From the NCBI RefSeq assembly GCF_020859565.1, contig NZ_JAJHUO010000023.1, positions 1 through 64,000 on the forward strand: a stretch of 64,000 bases of DNA, in the 5' to 3' direction. This stretch comes from Saccharothrix luteola. GTDB taxonomy: Bacteria; Actinomycetota; Actinomycetes; Mycobacteriales; Pseudonocardiaceae. Position numbers and translations under genes: made by a program. Under the pieces are notes generated by a model that searched no databases, was not told where the DNA came from, and saw only the letters and a program-made list of their open reading frames with translations. Below, one piece after another: positions 50,346 to 59,356 of this stretch; position 1 is the first letter of the stretch; the number at the start of each line of letters is the position of its first letter.

Positions 50346-51445
50346 TTCTTGATCACCTCGAGCACGATGCGGGCCAGCACCTCGTCCGCCTCGCGGTGTC
50401 CGGTGCTCAGCGTGGCCGTGGTCATCGCGGCCAGCCGGGCGCGGTCGGAGACCAGCGGGACCACGTTCGCCGCGATCCACTCCGGCGTCAGCTGGTCGTC
50501 GGGCACCAGCAGGCCGCCGCCGGCGGCGACGACCGCGCCCGCGTTGAGCGACTGCTCGCCGTTGCCGATCGGCAGGGGCACGAACACCGCGGGCAGACCC
50601 ACGGCGGACACCTCTGCCACCGTCATCGCGCCGGACCGGCACAGCACCGCGTCCGCCGCCGCGTAGGCGAGGTCCATCCGGTCCAGGTACGGCACCGGCA
50701 CGTACGGCGGCGCGCCCGGCACCGACTGCACCGCGACGGTGTTCTTGGGGCCGTGCGCGTGCAGCACCCCGATACCGGCCTGCGCGAACGCGGACGCCGC
50801 GCCGGACACCGCGTTGTTGATCGACCGCGCGCCCTGCGAGCCGCCGAACACCAGCAGCGTCGGCGCGGTCGGGTGCAGGCCGAAGTGGGCGCGGGCCTGC
50901 TGCCGCAGCTCGGCGCGCTTGAGGGAGGTGATCGAGTAGCGCAGCGGGATGCCGATGATCTCGGCGTCGGTCAGGCCCGAGTCGGGCACCGCGGCGGCGA
51001 CCCGTTCGGCGAACTTCGCGCCGACCTTGTTGGCCAGGCCCGCCTTGGCGTTGGCCTCGTGCACGACGATCGGCACCCGGCCGCGCGCGGCGAGGTAGGC
51101 GGGCAGCGCGACGTAGCCGCCGAAACCCACCACGACGTCGGCGCCGACCCGTTCGAGCACCTCACGGGTGTGCTTCACGGCGCCGCGCACGCGCAGGGGC
51201 AGCTTGAGCAGGTCGGGCGTCGGCTTGCGCGGCATCGGCACCGGCGGGATCAGCTCCAGCGGGTAGCCGCGGGCCGGCACGAGTCTGCTCTCCAGACCGC
51301 GCTCTGTGCCGAGCGCGACGACCCGCGCGTCGGGCCGAAGCCGCATGACCGCGTCGGCCAGGGCCAGGGCTGGCTCGATGTGCCCGGCGGTGCCGCCTCC
51401 GGCGACCACCACGCACGGTCCGGCCTGCTGGGGAACCCCGGTCAC
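50342..51445 (-). CDS. murG: Lipid II synthase, UDP-GlcNAc transferase MurG
   Basis: About 367 aa peripheral membrane glycosyltransferase converting lipid I to lipid II. The glycine loop is VVAGGGTAGHIEPALALAD (about residue 14); VVGFGGYVALPAYLAA, HEANAKAGLANK, FGGSQGARSINNAV and CRSGAMTVAEVSAVGLPAVFVPLP follow. GTG 51445 has a strong GAGGAGG 6 nt upstream. It lies 42 nt after ftsW. Confidence 0.96.
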   Translation of the reverse strand: MTGVPQQAGPCVVVAGGGTAGHIEPALALADAVMRLRPDARVVALGTERGLESRLVPARGYPLELIPPVPMPRKPTPDLLKLPLRVRGAVKHTREVLERVGADVVVGFGGYVALPAYLAARGRVPIVVHEANAKAGLANKVGAKFAERVAAAVPDSGLTDAEIIGIPLRYSITSLKRAELRQQARAHFGLHPTAPTLLVFGGSQGARSINNAVSGAASAFAQAGIGVLHAHGPKNTVAVQSVPGAPPYVPVPYLDRMDLAYAAADAVLCRSGAMTVAEVSAVGLPAVFVPLPIGNGEQSLNAGAVVAAGGGLLVPDDQLTPEWIAANVVPLVSDRARLAAMTTATLSTGHREADEVLARIVLEVIKK

Positions 51446-51487
51446 GCATATCCTCCTCGCGTCGGTGTACCGCTGTGTCCGGTACCG

Positions 51488-52939
51488 CTAACGCCCGTCA
51501 CGCCGCCTGGACCGCGCGTCCCGGTCCTGGCCGGCCTTTCGGGATTCGCGACGACGGTACTCCGACGGCGGAGCGTGACGACCGGCCATCCTCCGCTCGT
51601 CCACGGGAGGCGGCGCGGCCTTGCGACCGCGGGGAGGCGGCGACGGCCGCACGGGGCGGCGCTTCGGCGGCGGCTTGTAGACCACGGGCGCGGGCAGCTT
51701 CAGCACACCGCCGACCCGGCCGGGGCCCAGCGACCGCAACGCCGAGACCGCGTCGGGCTCGTGACGTGCGCAGTTGGCGAGGATGCCGAACACGAACATC
51801 GTCGTGACGACCGACGTGCCGCCGGAGGAGATCATCGGCAGCGTGATGCCGGTGACCGGCAGCAGCTGCACGACGTAGCCGATGTTGATCGCGGCCTGCG
51901 CGACCAGCCACACCGTCAGCGTCGCGGACACCATGCGGATCCACGGGTCGGTGTTGCGCGCCGCGATCCGCAGGCCGACCACCGCGAGCAGGACGAACAG
52001 GCCGAGCACCAGCACGCAGCCGATGAAGCCCAGCTCCTCGCCGATCACGGCGAAGATGAAGTCGCTGTGCACGTTCGGCAAATAGCGCCACTTCGAGCTG
52101 CCGTTGGTGAGGCCCTTGCCGAGGAACCCGCCCTCCGCCAACGCGTACAGCGCCTGCAACGCCTGGAGCCCGTCGCCCTGCGGGTCGGCGGCGGGGTTCA
52201 GGAACGTCTGCACGCGCTTGAACCGGTAGTCCGAGCCGAGCGCGAGCACCAACGCGCCGGTCACCGCGCCGATCGCGATGATCCCGAAGATCCGCATGGG
52301 CGCGCCGACGAACCAGAGCAGGCTCATCAGCACGACACCCAGCGTGATCGTGCCGCCGAGGTCGGGTTGCAGCATCACCAGCGCGAACACCAGCATCGCC
52401 ACGGGGACGACCGGGACCAGCAGGTGCCGGTACTGGTCGAGGAGGGCGCGCTTGGTCACCAGGACGTGCGCTCCCCACAGCGCCAGGGCGAGCTTCGCGG
52501 GTTCGATCGGCTGGAACGAGACGGGTCCGATGGTGAACCACGACTGCGCGCCGCCCAGCACCGAGCCGAGCGGGGTCAGCACGAGGACGAGCAGGATCAC
52601 GCAGACGAGCATCGCCATCGTGCTGCCGTGCCGGATCGTGCGCAGCGGTATGCGCAGGACGATCAGGAAGACGATGGCGCCGACGCCCACGTACAGCAGT
52701 TGCTTCTTGAACACGCTGTAGGCCGACGCGCCCTCGGCGACCTCGCCCGGCGCGGACGCGGACAGCACCATGATCAGCCCGAGCACGGTGAGCATGCCGA
52801 AGATCGCGAGCAGCAGGTGGAAGTCCGCCAGGGGACGGCCGAGCCAAGCGGTCAACGACGTCCGCACCGCGACCACGCGCTTGGCGCGCGGGGCTCTGGG
52901 CGGTCGCTCCCCCACCGGCTTCCGGTCCACCGCAGTCAT
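51488..52939 (-). CDS. ftsW: SEDS peptidoglycan polymerase FtsW
   Basis: About 483 aa with about 10 membrane helices. SEDS family marks include GGAQSWFTIGPVSFQPIEPAKLAL, the catalytic-region aspartate in LQPDLGGTITLG, NVHSDFIFAVIGEELGF and TGITLPMISSGGTSVV. A basic Pro/Arg-rich C-terminal tail (about 400-483) is cytoplasmic. It polymerises septal glycan with FtsI. ATG 52939. Unusually, murD is not directly upstream: about 2.5 kb of other genes intervene. Confidence 0.94.
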   Translation of the reverse strand: MTAVDRKPVGERPPRAPRAKRVVAVRTSLTAWLGRPLADFHLLLAIFGMLTVLGLIMVLSASAPGEVAEGASAYSVFKKQLLYVGVGAIVFLIVLRIPLRTIRHGSTMAMLVCVILLVLVLTPLGSVLGGAQSWFTIGPVSFQPIEPAKLALALWGAHVLVTKRALLDQYRHLLVPVVPVAMLVFALVMLQPDLGGTITLGVVLMSLLWFVGAPMRIFGIIAIGAVTGALVLALGSDYRFKRVQTFLNPAADPQGDGLQALQALYALAEGGFLGKGLTNGSSKWRYLPNVHSDFIFAVIGEELGFIGCVLVLGLFVLLAVVGLRIAARNTDPWIRMVSATLTVWLVAQAAINIGYVVQLLPVTGITLPMISSGGTSVVTTMFVFGILANCARHEPDAVSALRSLGPGRVGGVLKLPAPVVYKPPPKRRPVRPSPPPRGRKAAPPPVDERRMAGRHAPPSEYRRRESRKAGQDRDARSRRRDGR

Positions 52940-53064
52940 GCGCCCATCGTCTCCCGCGCGGCCCGGCGAACGCCGCCAATCGGCCGCGTGTCGCGCGACG
53001 CGACCGCGATCACTGCCCGGTGGCCCGGATGACACTCCCGCGAGTTTCAAGTTACTTTGCAACT

Positions 53065-53553
53065 ATGGGCATCTCGGCGTCCGAGATCAACTTCAGCGAC
53101 CTGTCGAACAAGCCGGCCGACTCGGTCCGCAAGCTCCAGGAGTCGCCGAGCCGGACGCTGCTCGTGCACCGGCGCGGCGACGAGGAAGACCTGGTGCTCA
53201 CCACCGTGAGCAGAGCCGAGGAGGTGCGCGAGGTCATCTCGACCACGACCGCCCTCTTGGTGGCTCTGATGCAGCACAGCGAAAGCGTCCGGGACCTGGT
53301 GACCGCCGTGATGCCCAAGGCGCTCCCGTGGGTCCGGTTCCTGCCGCGCGAGGACATGCAGGCGTTCGTCGTGGAACTCGTGGAGACGTTGGAGGCCGCC
53401 GACTCCCTGGGCACGCCGGCCCCGGTCACGCAGCTCATCAGCGAGTGGCAGCGCACAGCCGAGGTCCACGCTGATCCACGGCTCCTCGCGATCCTCCAGC
53501 AGGACGGCGAGGACCTGGGTGACGTCCCCGAACCTGGAGCGACCACCGCGTGA
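53065..53553 (+). CDS. Antitoxin-like protein
   Basis: About 162 aa. The N-terminal ~55 residues (SEINFSDLSNKPADSVRKLQESPSRTLLVHRRGDEEDLVLTTV) resemble a Phd/YefM-type antitoxin beta-alpha region, with a helical C-terminal part. It overlaps the toxin-like pseudogene by 4 nt (GTGA), the typical antitoxin-toxin layout. Transcribed opposite to the flanking dcw genes. With its toxin broken it may be a relic or a solitary regulator. Confidence 0.65.
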   Translation: MGISASEINFSDLSNKPADSVRKLQESPSRTLLVHRRGDEEDLVLTTVSRAEEVREVISTTTALLVALMQHSESVRDLVTAVMPKALPWVRFLPREDMQAFVVELVETLEAADSLGTPAPVTQLISEWQRTAEVHADPRLLAILQQDGEDLGDVPEPGATTA

Positions 53554-53908
53554 GCCCGAAGAAGGGCGACCCGGTCGCACCACCGGCCGTGGGCGCGGAG
53601 TGGCGCGTTCGGTACTGCACCAACGAGGCGATCAAGGGTTGGCAGGGACCTGGAGACGCGGGCGGCGGAGAACTTGCGCAAGGCCTGGGAGGTCATGCGC
53701 AACGACCCCCGGCCCGGGACCCGGCAAACCCACCAACCGCCACCACCAACTCAAGGGCGGTCTGGCCAACGGCACACAGGGCGGACACCTCATGCCCCGC
53801 TGGCAGATCGATGTGACCGGCGGAGATCGCATCTGGTACCTGCTGGACGTGGACAGGCACACGGTGTGGGTCGAGTACGGCGGCGGCCACCCCAAGGCCA
53901 CCGACTAG
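53550..53908 (+). pseudogene. Frameshifted RelE/ParE-like toxin gene
   Basis: Toxin-like coding text runs through all three frames in order: VGAEWRVRYCTNEAIKGWQ (from 53550), then LETRAAENLRKAWEVMRNDP (around 53650-53708), then NRHHQLKGGLANG, RWQIDVTGGDRIWYLLDV and GGGHPKATD to stop 53908. Deleting one G near 53645 and one C near 53715 would restore a ~118-aa protein. The continuous text resembles actinobacterial RelE/ParE-like ribonuclease toxins. Either a decayed toxin or two homopolymer sequencing errors. Confidence 0.7.
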
Positions 53909-53918
53909 ACCCTGAACG

Positions 53919-54152
53919 CTAGACGGCGTCCCGCTTGACACCGGCGAGGAAGATCGCCATGGCCCGGCCACCGAACTCCAAGGTCGGGCCGGCGGTGTTC
54001 TTGCTGTCCCGGACCCGGAACGCGTCAGCCGACACGGCCACCTCGACGCACGCGCCGGTGCCGTCGCTGCGACTGCTCTTGCGCCAGACCGACAGCTCGA
54101 TGCACTCGCCACCGCCGTTACTGCGACTGCTCTTACGCCACTCCGACCACAT
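53919..54152 (-). CDS. DUF397 protein with tandem half-repeats
   Basis: About 77 aa. ATG 54152 is chosen because GAGGAGA lies 5 nt upstream; GTG 54182 would overlap the XRE gene. Two similar segments, EWRKSSRSNGGGECIELS and VWRKSSRSDGTGACVEVA, are followed by the usual DUF397 end VRDSKNTAGPTLEF. DUF397 proteins are partners of XRE/DUF5753 regulators in actinobacterial development (WhiJ/BldB-like systems). The extra N-terminal half suggests an internal duplication. Confidence 0.85.
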   Translation of the reverse strand: MWSEWRKSSRSNGGGECIELSVWRKSSRSDGTGACVEVAVSADAFRVRDSKNTAGPTLEFGGRAMAIFLAGVKRDAV

Positions 54153-54171
54153 CGCGTTCTCCTCGGCCGAG

Positions 54172-55017
54172 CTAGAGGTCACCGATCACCCGCCTGATCA
54201 GCGCGATCGATTCCTGCGGGTCCAGCGCTGTGGCTCGCAGGTGATCCAACACCAGGCTATACCGCTCGACCTCTGCCTCTTCATCCAAATACAGGCCGCC
54301 GGTCAGGTTCTCCATGTAGACCACGCTCGGGAAGTCCAAGAACTTCAACAGGCGGAACGCGGTGCCCATCGCCATGTGCTGACCCTTGCCGAAGGGCAAC
54401 ACCTGGAGTGTCACATTGGGCCGCTCGACCACCTTCGACAGGTGGTTCAACTGTTCCAGATGCACCTCTCGGCCGCCGACCGCCCGGCGCAGGGCAGCCT
54501 CGTCGACGATCGCCCACACCGACAGCGACCCGTCCTCCACTCGGCGCTGCCGGGTCTGACGCAGCTCAGCGCGTTTGTTGATCACCTCATCCGACGCATC
54601 CGGCGCATACGCGCGCATCGACCAATACGAGTAGGCCGGGGTTTGGAACAGGCCGGGGATGAGGTCGATCTCGAAGATGTTGACCGCCGTGGCCTCGGAC
54701 TCCAGGACCACGTACTCGGAGAACCAGTCGAACAGGACATCGCCGTACACGTGCCACCAGCCGCGCTTCTTGGCGACCTTCGCCAACCGCAGCAACCAGG
54801 CCGTCTTATCGGGTGCGGCCCCGTACAGTTCGGCCAGCGCCCGGGTGTCTACTATGGACACACCGGTGTACGCCGACTCGATGCGACTGATCTTCGACTT
54901 CGAGTAGCCAAGGTTCTCGACCACGTCGTCGAAGTCGAGCCCTGCCTCCTCGCGGAGTCGGGTCAGCGCGCTCGCCAGGACGCGCCGCCGGACTCCCGGG
55001 CCTTGGTTCTGCGGCAT
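54172..55017 (-). CDS. XRE-family regulator with DUF5753 domain
   Basis: About 281 aa. The N-terminal helix-turn-helix reads LASALTRLREEAGLDFDDVVENLGYSKSKISRIESAYTG (about residues 14-52). The rest is the DUF5753 domain (EIDLIPGLFQTPAYSYWSMRAY, then VTLQVLPFGKGQHMAMGTAF). It pairs with the DUF397 gene 19 nt downstream. Base composition here looks visibly lower in GC than the surrounding mur genes, consistent with acquisition. Target unknown. Confidence 0.88.
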   Translation of the reverse strand: MPQNQGPGVRRRVLASALTRLREEAGLDFDDVVENLGYSKSKISRIESAYTGVSIVDTRALAELYGAAPDKTAWLLRLAKVAKKRGWWHVYGDVLFDWFSEYVVLESEATAVNIFEIDLIPGLFQTPAYSYWSMRAYAPDASDEVINKRAELRQTRQRRVEDGSLSVWAIVDEAALRRAVGGREVHLEQLNHLSKVVERPNVTLQVLPFGKGQHMAMGTAFRLLKFLDFPSVVYMENLTGGLYLDEEAEVERYSLVLDHLRATALDPQESIALIRRVIGDL

Positions 55018-55120
55018 GGTGCGACATTAGCGGGAAACCGGACCACTGATCGGGTGAACTTCTGCCGATACGCACTATGCCGTGTTGCATCAAAAGCGCC
55101 TGAAGTGCACCTTTGGGCCC

Positions 55121-55477
55121 ATGATCTCCGATGCGCTCGCCCGCGCCTTCCACCTGCTCGACCAGGACATGCTCGGCTACCTGGACGCCGTCGAACTCCT
55201 GACCAACGAGCACGAAACCGACGACGAAACCGTCCGCGCCATCGCACGCACGGAAGTCCCGCGCCTGGTCGCGGCCCTGCGCGGCACGCTCGGCAACCAC
55301 CAGGCCGACGCCTTCGGGCTCTGCCTCGGCTGCGCGCCGACCTGGCACGACGGCCGCTTCACGCGCACGCCGTGGCCGTGCCCGGTGGTCGACGCCGCCC
55401 ACACCTACCTGAAGGACCCGGACAGCATCTACCCGCGCTGGCCGACCAACCCCACCACCGCGTCGGCGAACGCCTGA
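55121..55477 (+). CDS. Small cysteine-containing hypothetical protein
   Basis: About 118 aa. Helical N-terminus (ALARAFHLLDQDMLGYLDAVELLTNEHE), then a segment with FGLCLGCAPTWHDG and PWPCPVVDAAHTYL (Cys/His spacing of a possible metal site). Start ATG 55121; ATG 55082 would add 13 residues. The 3' end overlaps the convergent murD gene by 49 nt. No family recognised. Divergent from the XRE gene, so part of the same inserted block. Confidence 0.6.
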   Translation: MISDALARAFHLLDQDMLGYLDAVELLTNEHETDDETVRAIARTEVPRLVAALRGTLGNHQADAFGLCLGCAPTWHDGRFTRTPWPCPVVDAAHTYLKDPDSIYPRWPTNPTTASANA

Positions 55478-56808
55478 CCACGGTGCGCGTAGTCGCTGAA
55501 CATGTCCATCGACGCCGCCGCCGGCGCCAGCACGACGGCATCACCCGGCCGCGCCATCGAACGCGCGGCGCGCACGGCGTCCTCCATGGACGCGGCGGCG
55601 TCCTCGCCAGGGTCCAACACCGTCACGGGCACCGACGGCGCGTGCCGGGCCAACGCCGAAGCGATCACCTCGCGGTCGGCCCCGATCACCACCGCCCCGC
55701 GCAGCCGGTGCGCCTCCTCGCGCACCAGCTCGTCCACCGACGCGCCCTTGAGCAACCCGCCGGCCACCCACACCACGCTCTCGTGCGACCGCAACGACGC
55801 CGCCGCCGCGTGGGGGTTCGTGGCCTTGGAGTCGTTGACGTAGGCGATCCCGTCGACCGTCGTCACCAGCACGGCCCGGTGCGCCCCCGGCGTGAAGTCG
55901 CGCAGACCCTGAGCCACCGCCGCCGCGGACACGCCGTGCGCACGGGCCAGCGCCGCCGCCGCCAGAGCGTCGGCGATCCCGGGAGGCCCACCGGGGTGGA
56001 CGTCGGCGACCGGCAACAACACCTCGTCGGCAGGCCCGAACGCCCGGTCGACCAACTGCCCGTCGTGGACGCCGAGCTGCCCTTCCTCCGGCGACCCGAG
56101 CGTGAACCCGACGTGCGCGGCGGCCGGCGACGAGGCCAGGAGCCGCGCCACCACGGGGTCGTCCACCCCGCCGACGGCGACCTCACCGGTCAGCACACCG
56201 GCCTTCGCCGACGCGTACGCCTCGAACGTGCCGTGCCAGTCCAAGTGGTCCTCGGCCAGGTTCAACAGCACCCCGGCGAACGGCCGCACGGACGGCGACC
56301 AGTGCAGCTGGAAGCTCGACAGCTCCACCGCCAGCACCCGCCGCCCGGCCAGCAGGGCGTCCACCACGGGCAGGCCGACGTTGCCGCACGCCACCGCGTC
56401 GATCCCGGCCGCGCGCAGGATCGACTCCAGCATCCCGACCGTCGTGGTCTTGCCGTTCGTCCCCGTCACGGCCAGCCACGTCGGCGGGTCGGCCAGCTCC
56501 AGCCCCATCCGCCAGGCCAGCTCGACCTCGCCGATCACCTCGATGCCCGCCGCCGTCGCCGACTCCAGCAACGGGCTGGACGGGCGCCACCCCGGGCTGG
56601 TCACGACCAGGTCCGTCCCCGACGGCGGCTCGACCAACCCGGGGGTCAGCGCCACGCCGGGCAGCAGCTGCTCCAGCGCGGCGAGGCGGTCGGCCGAACC
56701 GTCGGTCACGGTGACGACGGCGTCCGCCGCCAGCAACGCCTCCGCCGCCGACCGGCCGGTCACCCCGGCGCCGGCCACGAGGACGTGACGACCTGCGAGG
56801 AATCCCAT
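55429..56808 (-). CDS. murD: UDP-N-acetylmuramoylalanine--D-glutamate ligase
   Basis: About 459 aa. Adds D-Glu to UDP-MurNAc-Ala. Motifs are the N-terminal VLVAGAGVTGRSAAEAL, the P-loop LAVTGTNGKTTTVGML (about residue 115), VAVELSSFQLHW, LNLAEDHLDWHG and YVNDSKATNPHAA. ATG 56808 lies 2 nt after the mraY stop. In typical dcw order ftsW would follow; here the XRE/DUF397 block intervenes. Confidence 0.96.
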   Translation of the reverse strand: MGFLAGRHVLVAGAGVTGRSAAEALLAADAVVTVTDGSADRLAALEQLLPGVALTPGLVEPPSGTDLVVTSPGWRPSSPLLESATAAGIEVIGEVELAWRMGLELADPPTWLAVTGTNGKTTTVGMLESILRAAGIDAVACGNVGLPVVDALLAGRRVLAVELSSFQLHWSPSVRPFAGVLLNLAEDHLDWHGTFEAYASAKAGVLTGEVAVGGVDDPVVARLLASSPAAAHVGFTLGSPEEGQLGVHDGQLVDRAFGPADEVLLPVADVHPGGPPGIADALAAAALARAHGVSAAAVAQGLRDFTPGAHRAVLVTTVDGIAYVNDSKATNPHAAAASLRSHESVVWVAGGLLKGASVDELVREEAHRLRGAVVIGADREVIASALARHAPSVPVTVLDPGEDAAASMEDAVRAARSMARPGDAVVLAPAAASMDMFSDYAHRGQAFADAVVGLVGQRG

Positions 56809-56810
56809 CG

Positions 56811-57899
56811 TCAGCTCTCGACCGCGGTCAGCCACTCGCTGTAGAACAGGCCGAGCCCGAGCATGCAGCACATGCCCGCGAGCAGCCAGAACCTGATGAT
56901 CACCGTGGTTTCCGCCCACCCGGCGAGTTCGAAGTGGTGGTGGAACGGCGCCATGCGGAACAACCGCCGTCGTGACGTCCGGAAGACCGCGACCTGCAGC
57001 ACCACCGACAACGCCTCGACCACGAACAGACCGCCGATGACGACCATCAGCAGCTCGGTGCGCGTGGCGATGGACAGGCCGGCGACCAGACCGCCCAGCG
57101 CGAGCGAGCCCGTGTCGCCCATGAAGATCTTGGCCGGCGCGGCGTTCCACCACAGGAAGCCGATGCAGCCGGCCATCGCGGCGGCGGCCACCAGCGCCAG
57201 GTCGAGCGGGTCGCGCACGTCGTAGCAGCCGGCCACGAGCAGGTTCGAGCAGTTGTAGCGGAACTGCCAGAAGCTGATCACCACGTACGTGCCGAGCACC
57301 ATCGCGGACGTGCCGCCGGCCAGGCCGTCCAGGCCGTCGGTCAGGTTCACCGCGTTGGACCAGGCGCTGATCGCGGCGTAGCAGAACACCACGAACCCGA
57401 CGACGCCGAACGACACCACGGCGATGTCGCGCACGAACGACAGGTTCACCGAGGCGGGCGTCATCCCGTCCTTGTTCGGGAACTGGATGACCAGCACGGC
57501 GAAGATGATCGTGGCCACGAACTGGCCGACCAGCTTCGCGGTCTTGTTCAGGCCCAGGTTGCGCTGCTTGCGGATCTTGATGAAGTCGTCCAGGAAGCCG
57601 ACGACGCCCAGCGACGTGGTCAGCATCAGCACCAGCAGGCCGGACGCGCTCGGCGTCTGGTCCTGCGCGGACGCCGACATGGAGTTCACCAGGTGCGAGC
57701 CGAGGTAGCCCGCCCACATCGCGACCAGGATCGCGACGCCGCCCATGGTGGGCGTGCCGCGCTTGGTCTTGTGGCTCTGGGGCCCCTCTTCACGGATCTC
57801 CTGGCCGAAACCCTGCCGGGAGAAGATCTTGATCAGGTACGGCGTCAGCATGATCGACGTGATCAGGGCGATGGCCGCCGCGATCAGGATGCTCTTCAC
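56811..57899 (-). CDS. mraY: Phospho-N-acetylmuramoyl-pentapeptide transferase
   Basis: About 362 aa with 10 membrane helices. Makes lipid I from UDP-MurNAc-pentapeptide and undecaprenyl phosphate. Signature blocks are KTKRGTPTMGG (about residue 45), GFLDDFIKIRKQRNLGL, the catalytic NLTDGLDGLAGG, FMGDTGSLALGG and the histidine-rich MAPFHHHFELAGW. GTG 57899 overlaps the murF stop. Confidence 0.97.
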   Translation of the reverse strand: MKSILIAAAIALITSIMLTPYLIKIFSRQGFGQEIREEGPQSHKTKRGTPTMGGVAILVAMWAGYLGSHLVNSMSASAQDQTPSASGLLVLMLTTSLGVVGFLDDFIKIRKQRNLGLNKTAKLVGQFVATIIFAVLVIQFPNKDGMTPASVNLSFVRDIAVVSFGVVGFVVFCYAAISAWSNAVNLTDGLDGLAGGTSAMVLGTYVVISFWQFRYNCSNLLVAGCYDVRDPLDLALVAAAAMAGCIGFLWWNAAPAKIFMGDTGSLALGGLVAGLSIATRTELLMVVIGGLFVVEALSVVLQVAVFRTSRRRLFRMAPFHHHFELAGWAETTVIIRFWLLAGMCCMLGLGLFYSEWLTAVES

Positions 57900-59356
57900 T
57901 TGCTGACCGCCTCCAGGAGAGCCTCGGCAACCCGCCACAGGCCGTATGAGTTGGATGCCTTCACCAGGACGACGTCACCCGGCCGCACCTGGTCGCGCAG
58001 CAGCTCGACGGCCGCCGCCACGTCGGGCACCAGAATCGCTTCTTCGCCCCAAGATCCTTCCAGGTGCGCCCCTTGGTGCATCGCGCGGGCGTCCTGACCG
58101 ACCACGACCAGCTTGTTGATGTCCAAGCGGACCGCGAGCCGGCCGATCTCGTCGTGCGCGCGGATCGAGTCCGCGCCCAGTTCGGCCATCGGACCCAGCA
58201 CCGCCCAGCTGCGGCGGGCGGGCGTGGCGGCCCGGGAGATGGTGGCGAGCGACTTCAGCGCCGCGCGCACCGACTCCGGGTTGGCGTTGTACGCATCGTT
58301 GATGACGGTCACACCGTCAGGACGTTCGGAGACCGCCATGCGATGCGCGGACACCCGTGCCGCCGTGCCGAGGCTCCGCGCGATCCCCTCCGGCGTCGCG
58401 CCGAGCTCGAGGGCGATGGCGGCGGCGGTGAGGGCGTTGCCGACCTGGTGCGGCCCGTGCACGGCCAGTCGGACGTCCGCCTCGCCCTGCGGCGTGACCA
58501 GGGTGAACCGGGCTCGGGCCTGCTCGTCGAGCTCGACGTCCTTCGCGCGGACCTGCGCGGACGGGTGCTCGCCGACGAGGACGACCTTGGCCTCGGTGCG
58601 GTCGGCCATGCCCGCGACGAGGGGGTCGTCGGCGTTGAGGATCGCGATGCCGTCCGCGGGCAGGGCCTCGACCAGCTCGCCCTTGGCCTTGGCGATGTTC
58701 TGCCGCGAGCCGAACTCGCCGACGTGCGCGCTGCCGACGTTCAGGACCGCGCCGACGCGGGGCACGGCGACCTTGCACAGCTCGGCGATGTGGCCGATGC
58801 CCCGGGCGCTGAGCTCGAGGACCAGGAACCGGGTGTCCTCGTCGACGCGCAACGCCGTCCAGGGGTGGCCCAGTTCGTTGTTGAACGACCCCGGCGGCGC
58901 GATGGTCGGGCCCAGCGGTGCGAGGACCTGGGCGATGAGGTCCTTGGTGGACGTCTTGCCGGACGATCCCGTCACGCCGACGACGGTCAGGTCCGCCAAG
59001 CGGTCCGTGACGTGCCGGGCGAGCTTGGCCAGCGCCTTGAGCACGGCCGCGCCCGAGCCGTCGGTGTCGCCGGACAGCACGTAGGCGTTGCCCTCGGCCC
59101 GGTCCACGGGCGGCGCGATGACGGCGGGCGCGTCGACCTCCCGGCCCGCCAGCACGCCGACCGCACCCTGGGCCACGGCCTGGGCGGCGAAGTCGTGGCC
59201 GTCGACCCGTTCGCCGGGCAGCGCCAGGAACAGGCCGCCGGGCGTGACCTTCCGGGTGTCGAACTCGACGCTGCCGGTGACCACCTCGGCGCCGGTGGCG
59301 TGGTGCAGCGTGCCGCCGACGACCTCGGCGATCTCGGCGAGGCTGAGCTGGATCAC
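57896..59356 (-). CDS. murF: UDP-N-acetylmuramoyl-tripeptide--D-alanyl-D-alanine ligase
   Basis: About 486 aa. Adds D-Ala-D-Ala to the tripeptide precursor. The P-loop is VGVTGSSGKTSTKDLI (about residue 120); GSFNNELGHPWTAL, LELSARGIGHIAEL, NVGSAHVGEFGS and VINDAYNANPESVRAAL are typical. GTG 59356 overlaps the murE stop by 4 nt and opens VIQLSLAEIAEVVGG, the normal N-terminus. Confidence 0.96.
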   Translation of the reverse strand: MIQLSLAEIAEVVGGTLHHATGAEVVTGSVEFDTRKVTPGGLFLALPGERVDGHDFAAQAVAQGAVGVLAGREVDAPAVIAPPVDRAEGNAYVLSGDTDGSGAAVLKALAKLARHVTDRLADLTVVGVTGSSGKTSTKDLIAQVLAPLGPTIAPPGSFNNELGHPWTALRVDEDTRFLVLELSARGIGHIAELCKVAVPRVGAVLNVGSAHVGEFGSRQNIAKAKGELVEALPADGIAILNADDPLVAGMADRTEAKVVLVGEHPSAQVRAKDVELDEQARARFTLVTPQGEADVRLAVHGPHQVGNALTAAAIALELGATPEGIARSLGTAARVSAHRMAVSERPDGVTVINDAYNANPESVRAALKSLATISRAATPARRSWAVLGPMAELGADSIRAHDEIGRLAVRLDINKLVVVGQDARAMHQGAHLEGSWGEEAILVPDVAAAVELLRDQVRPGDVVLVKASNSYGLWRVAEALLEAVSK

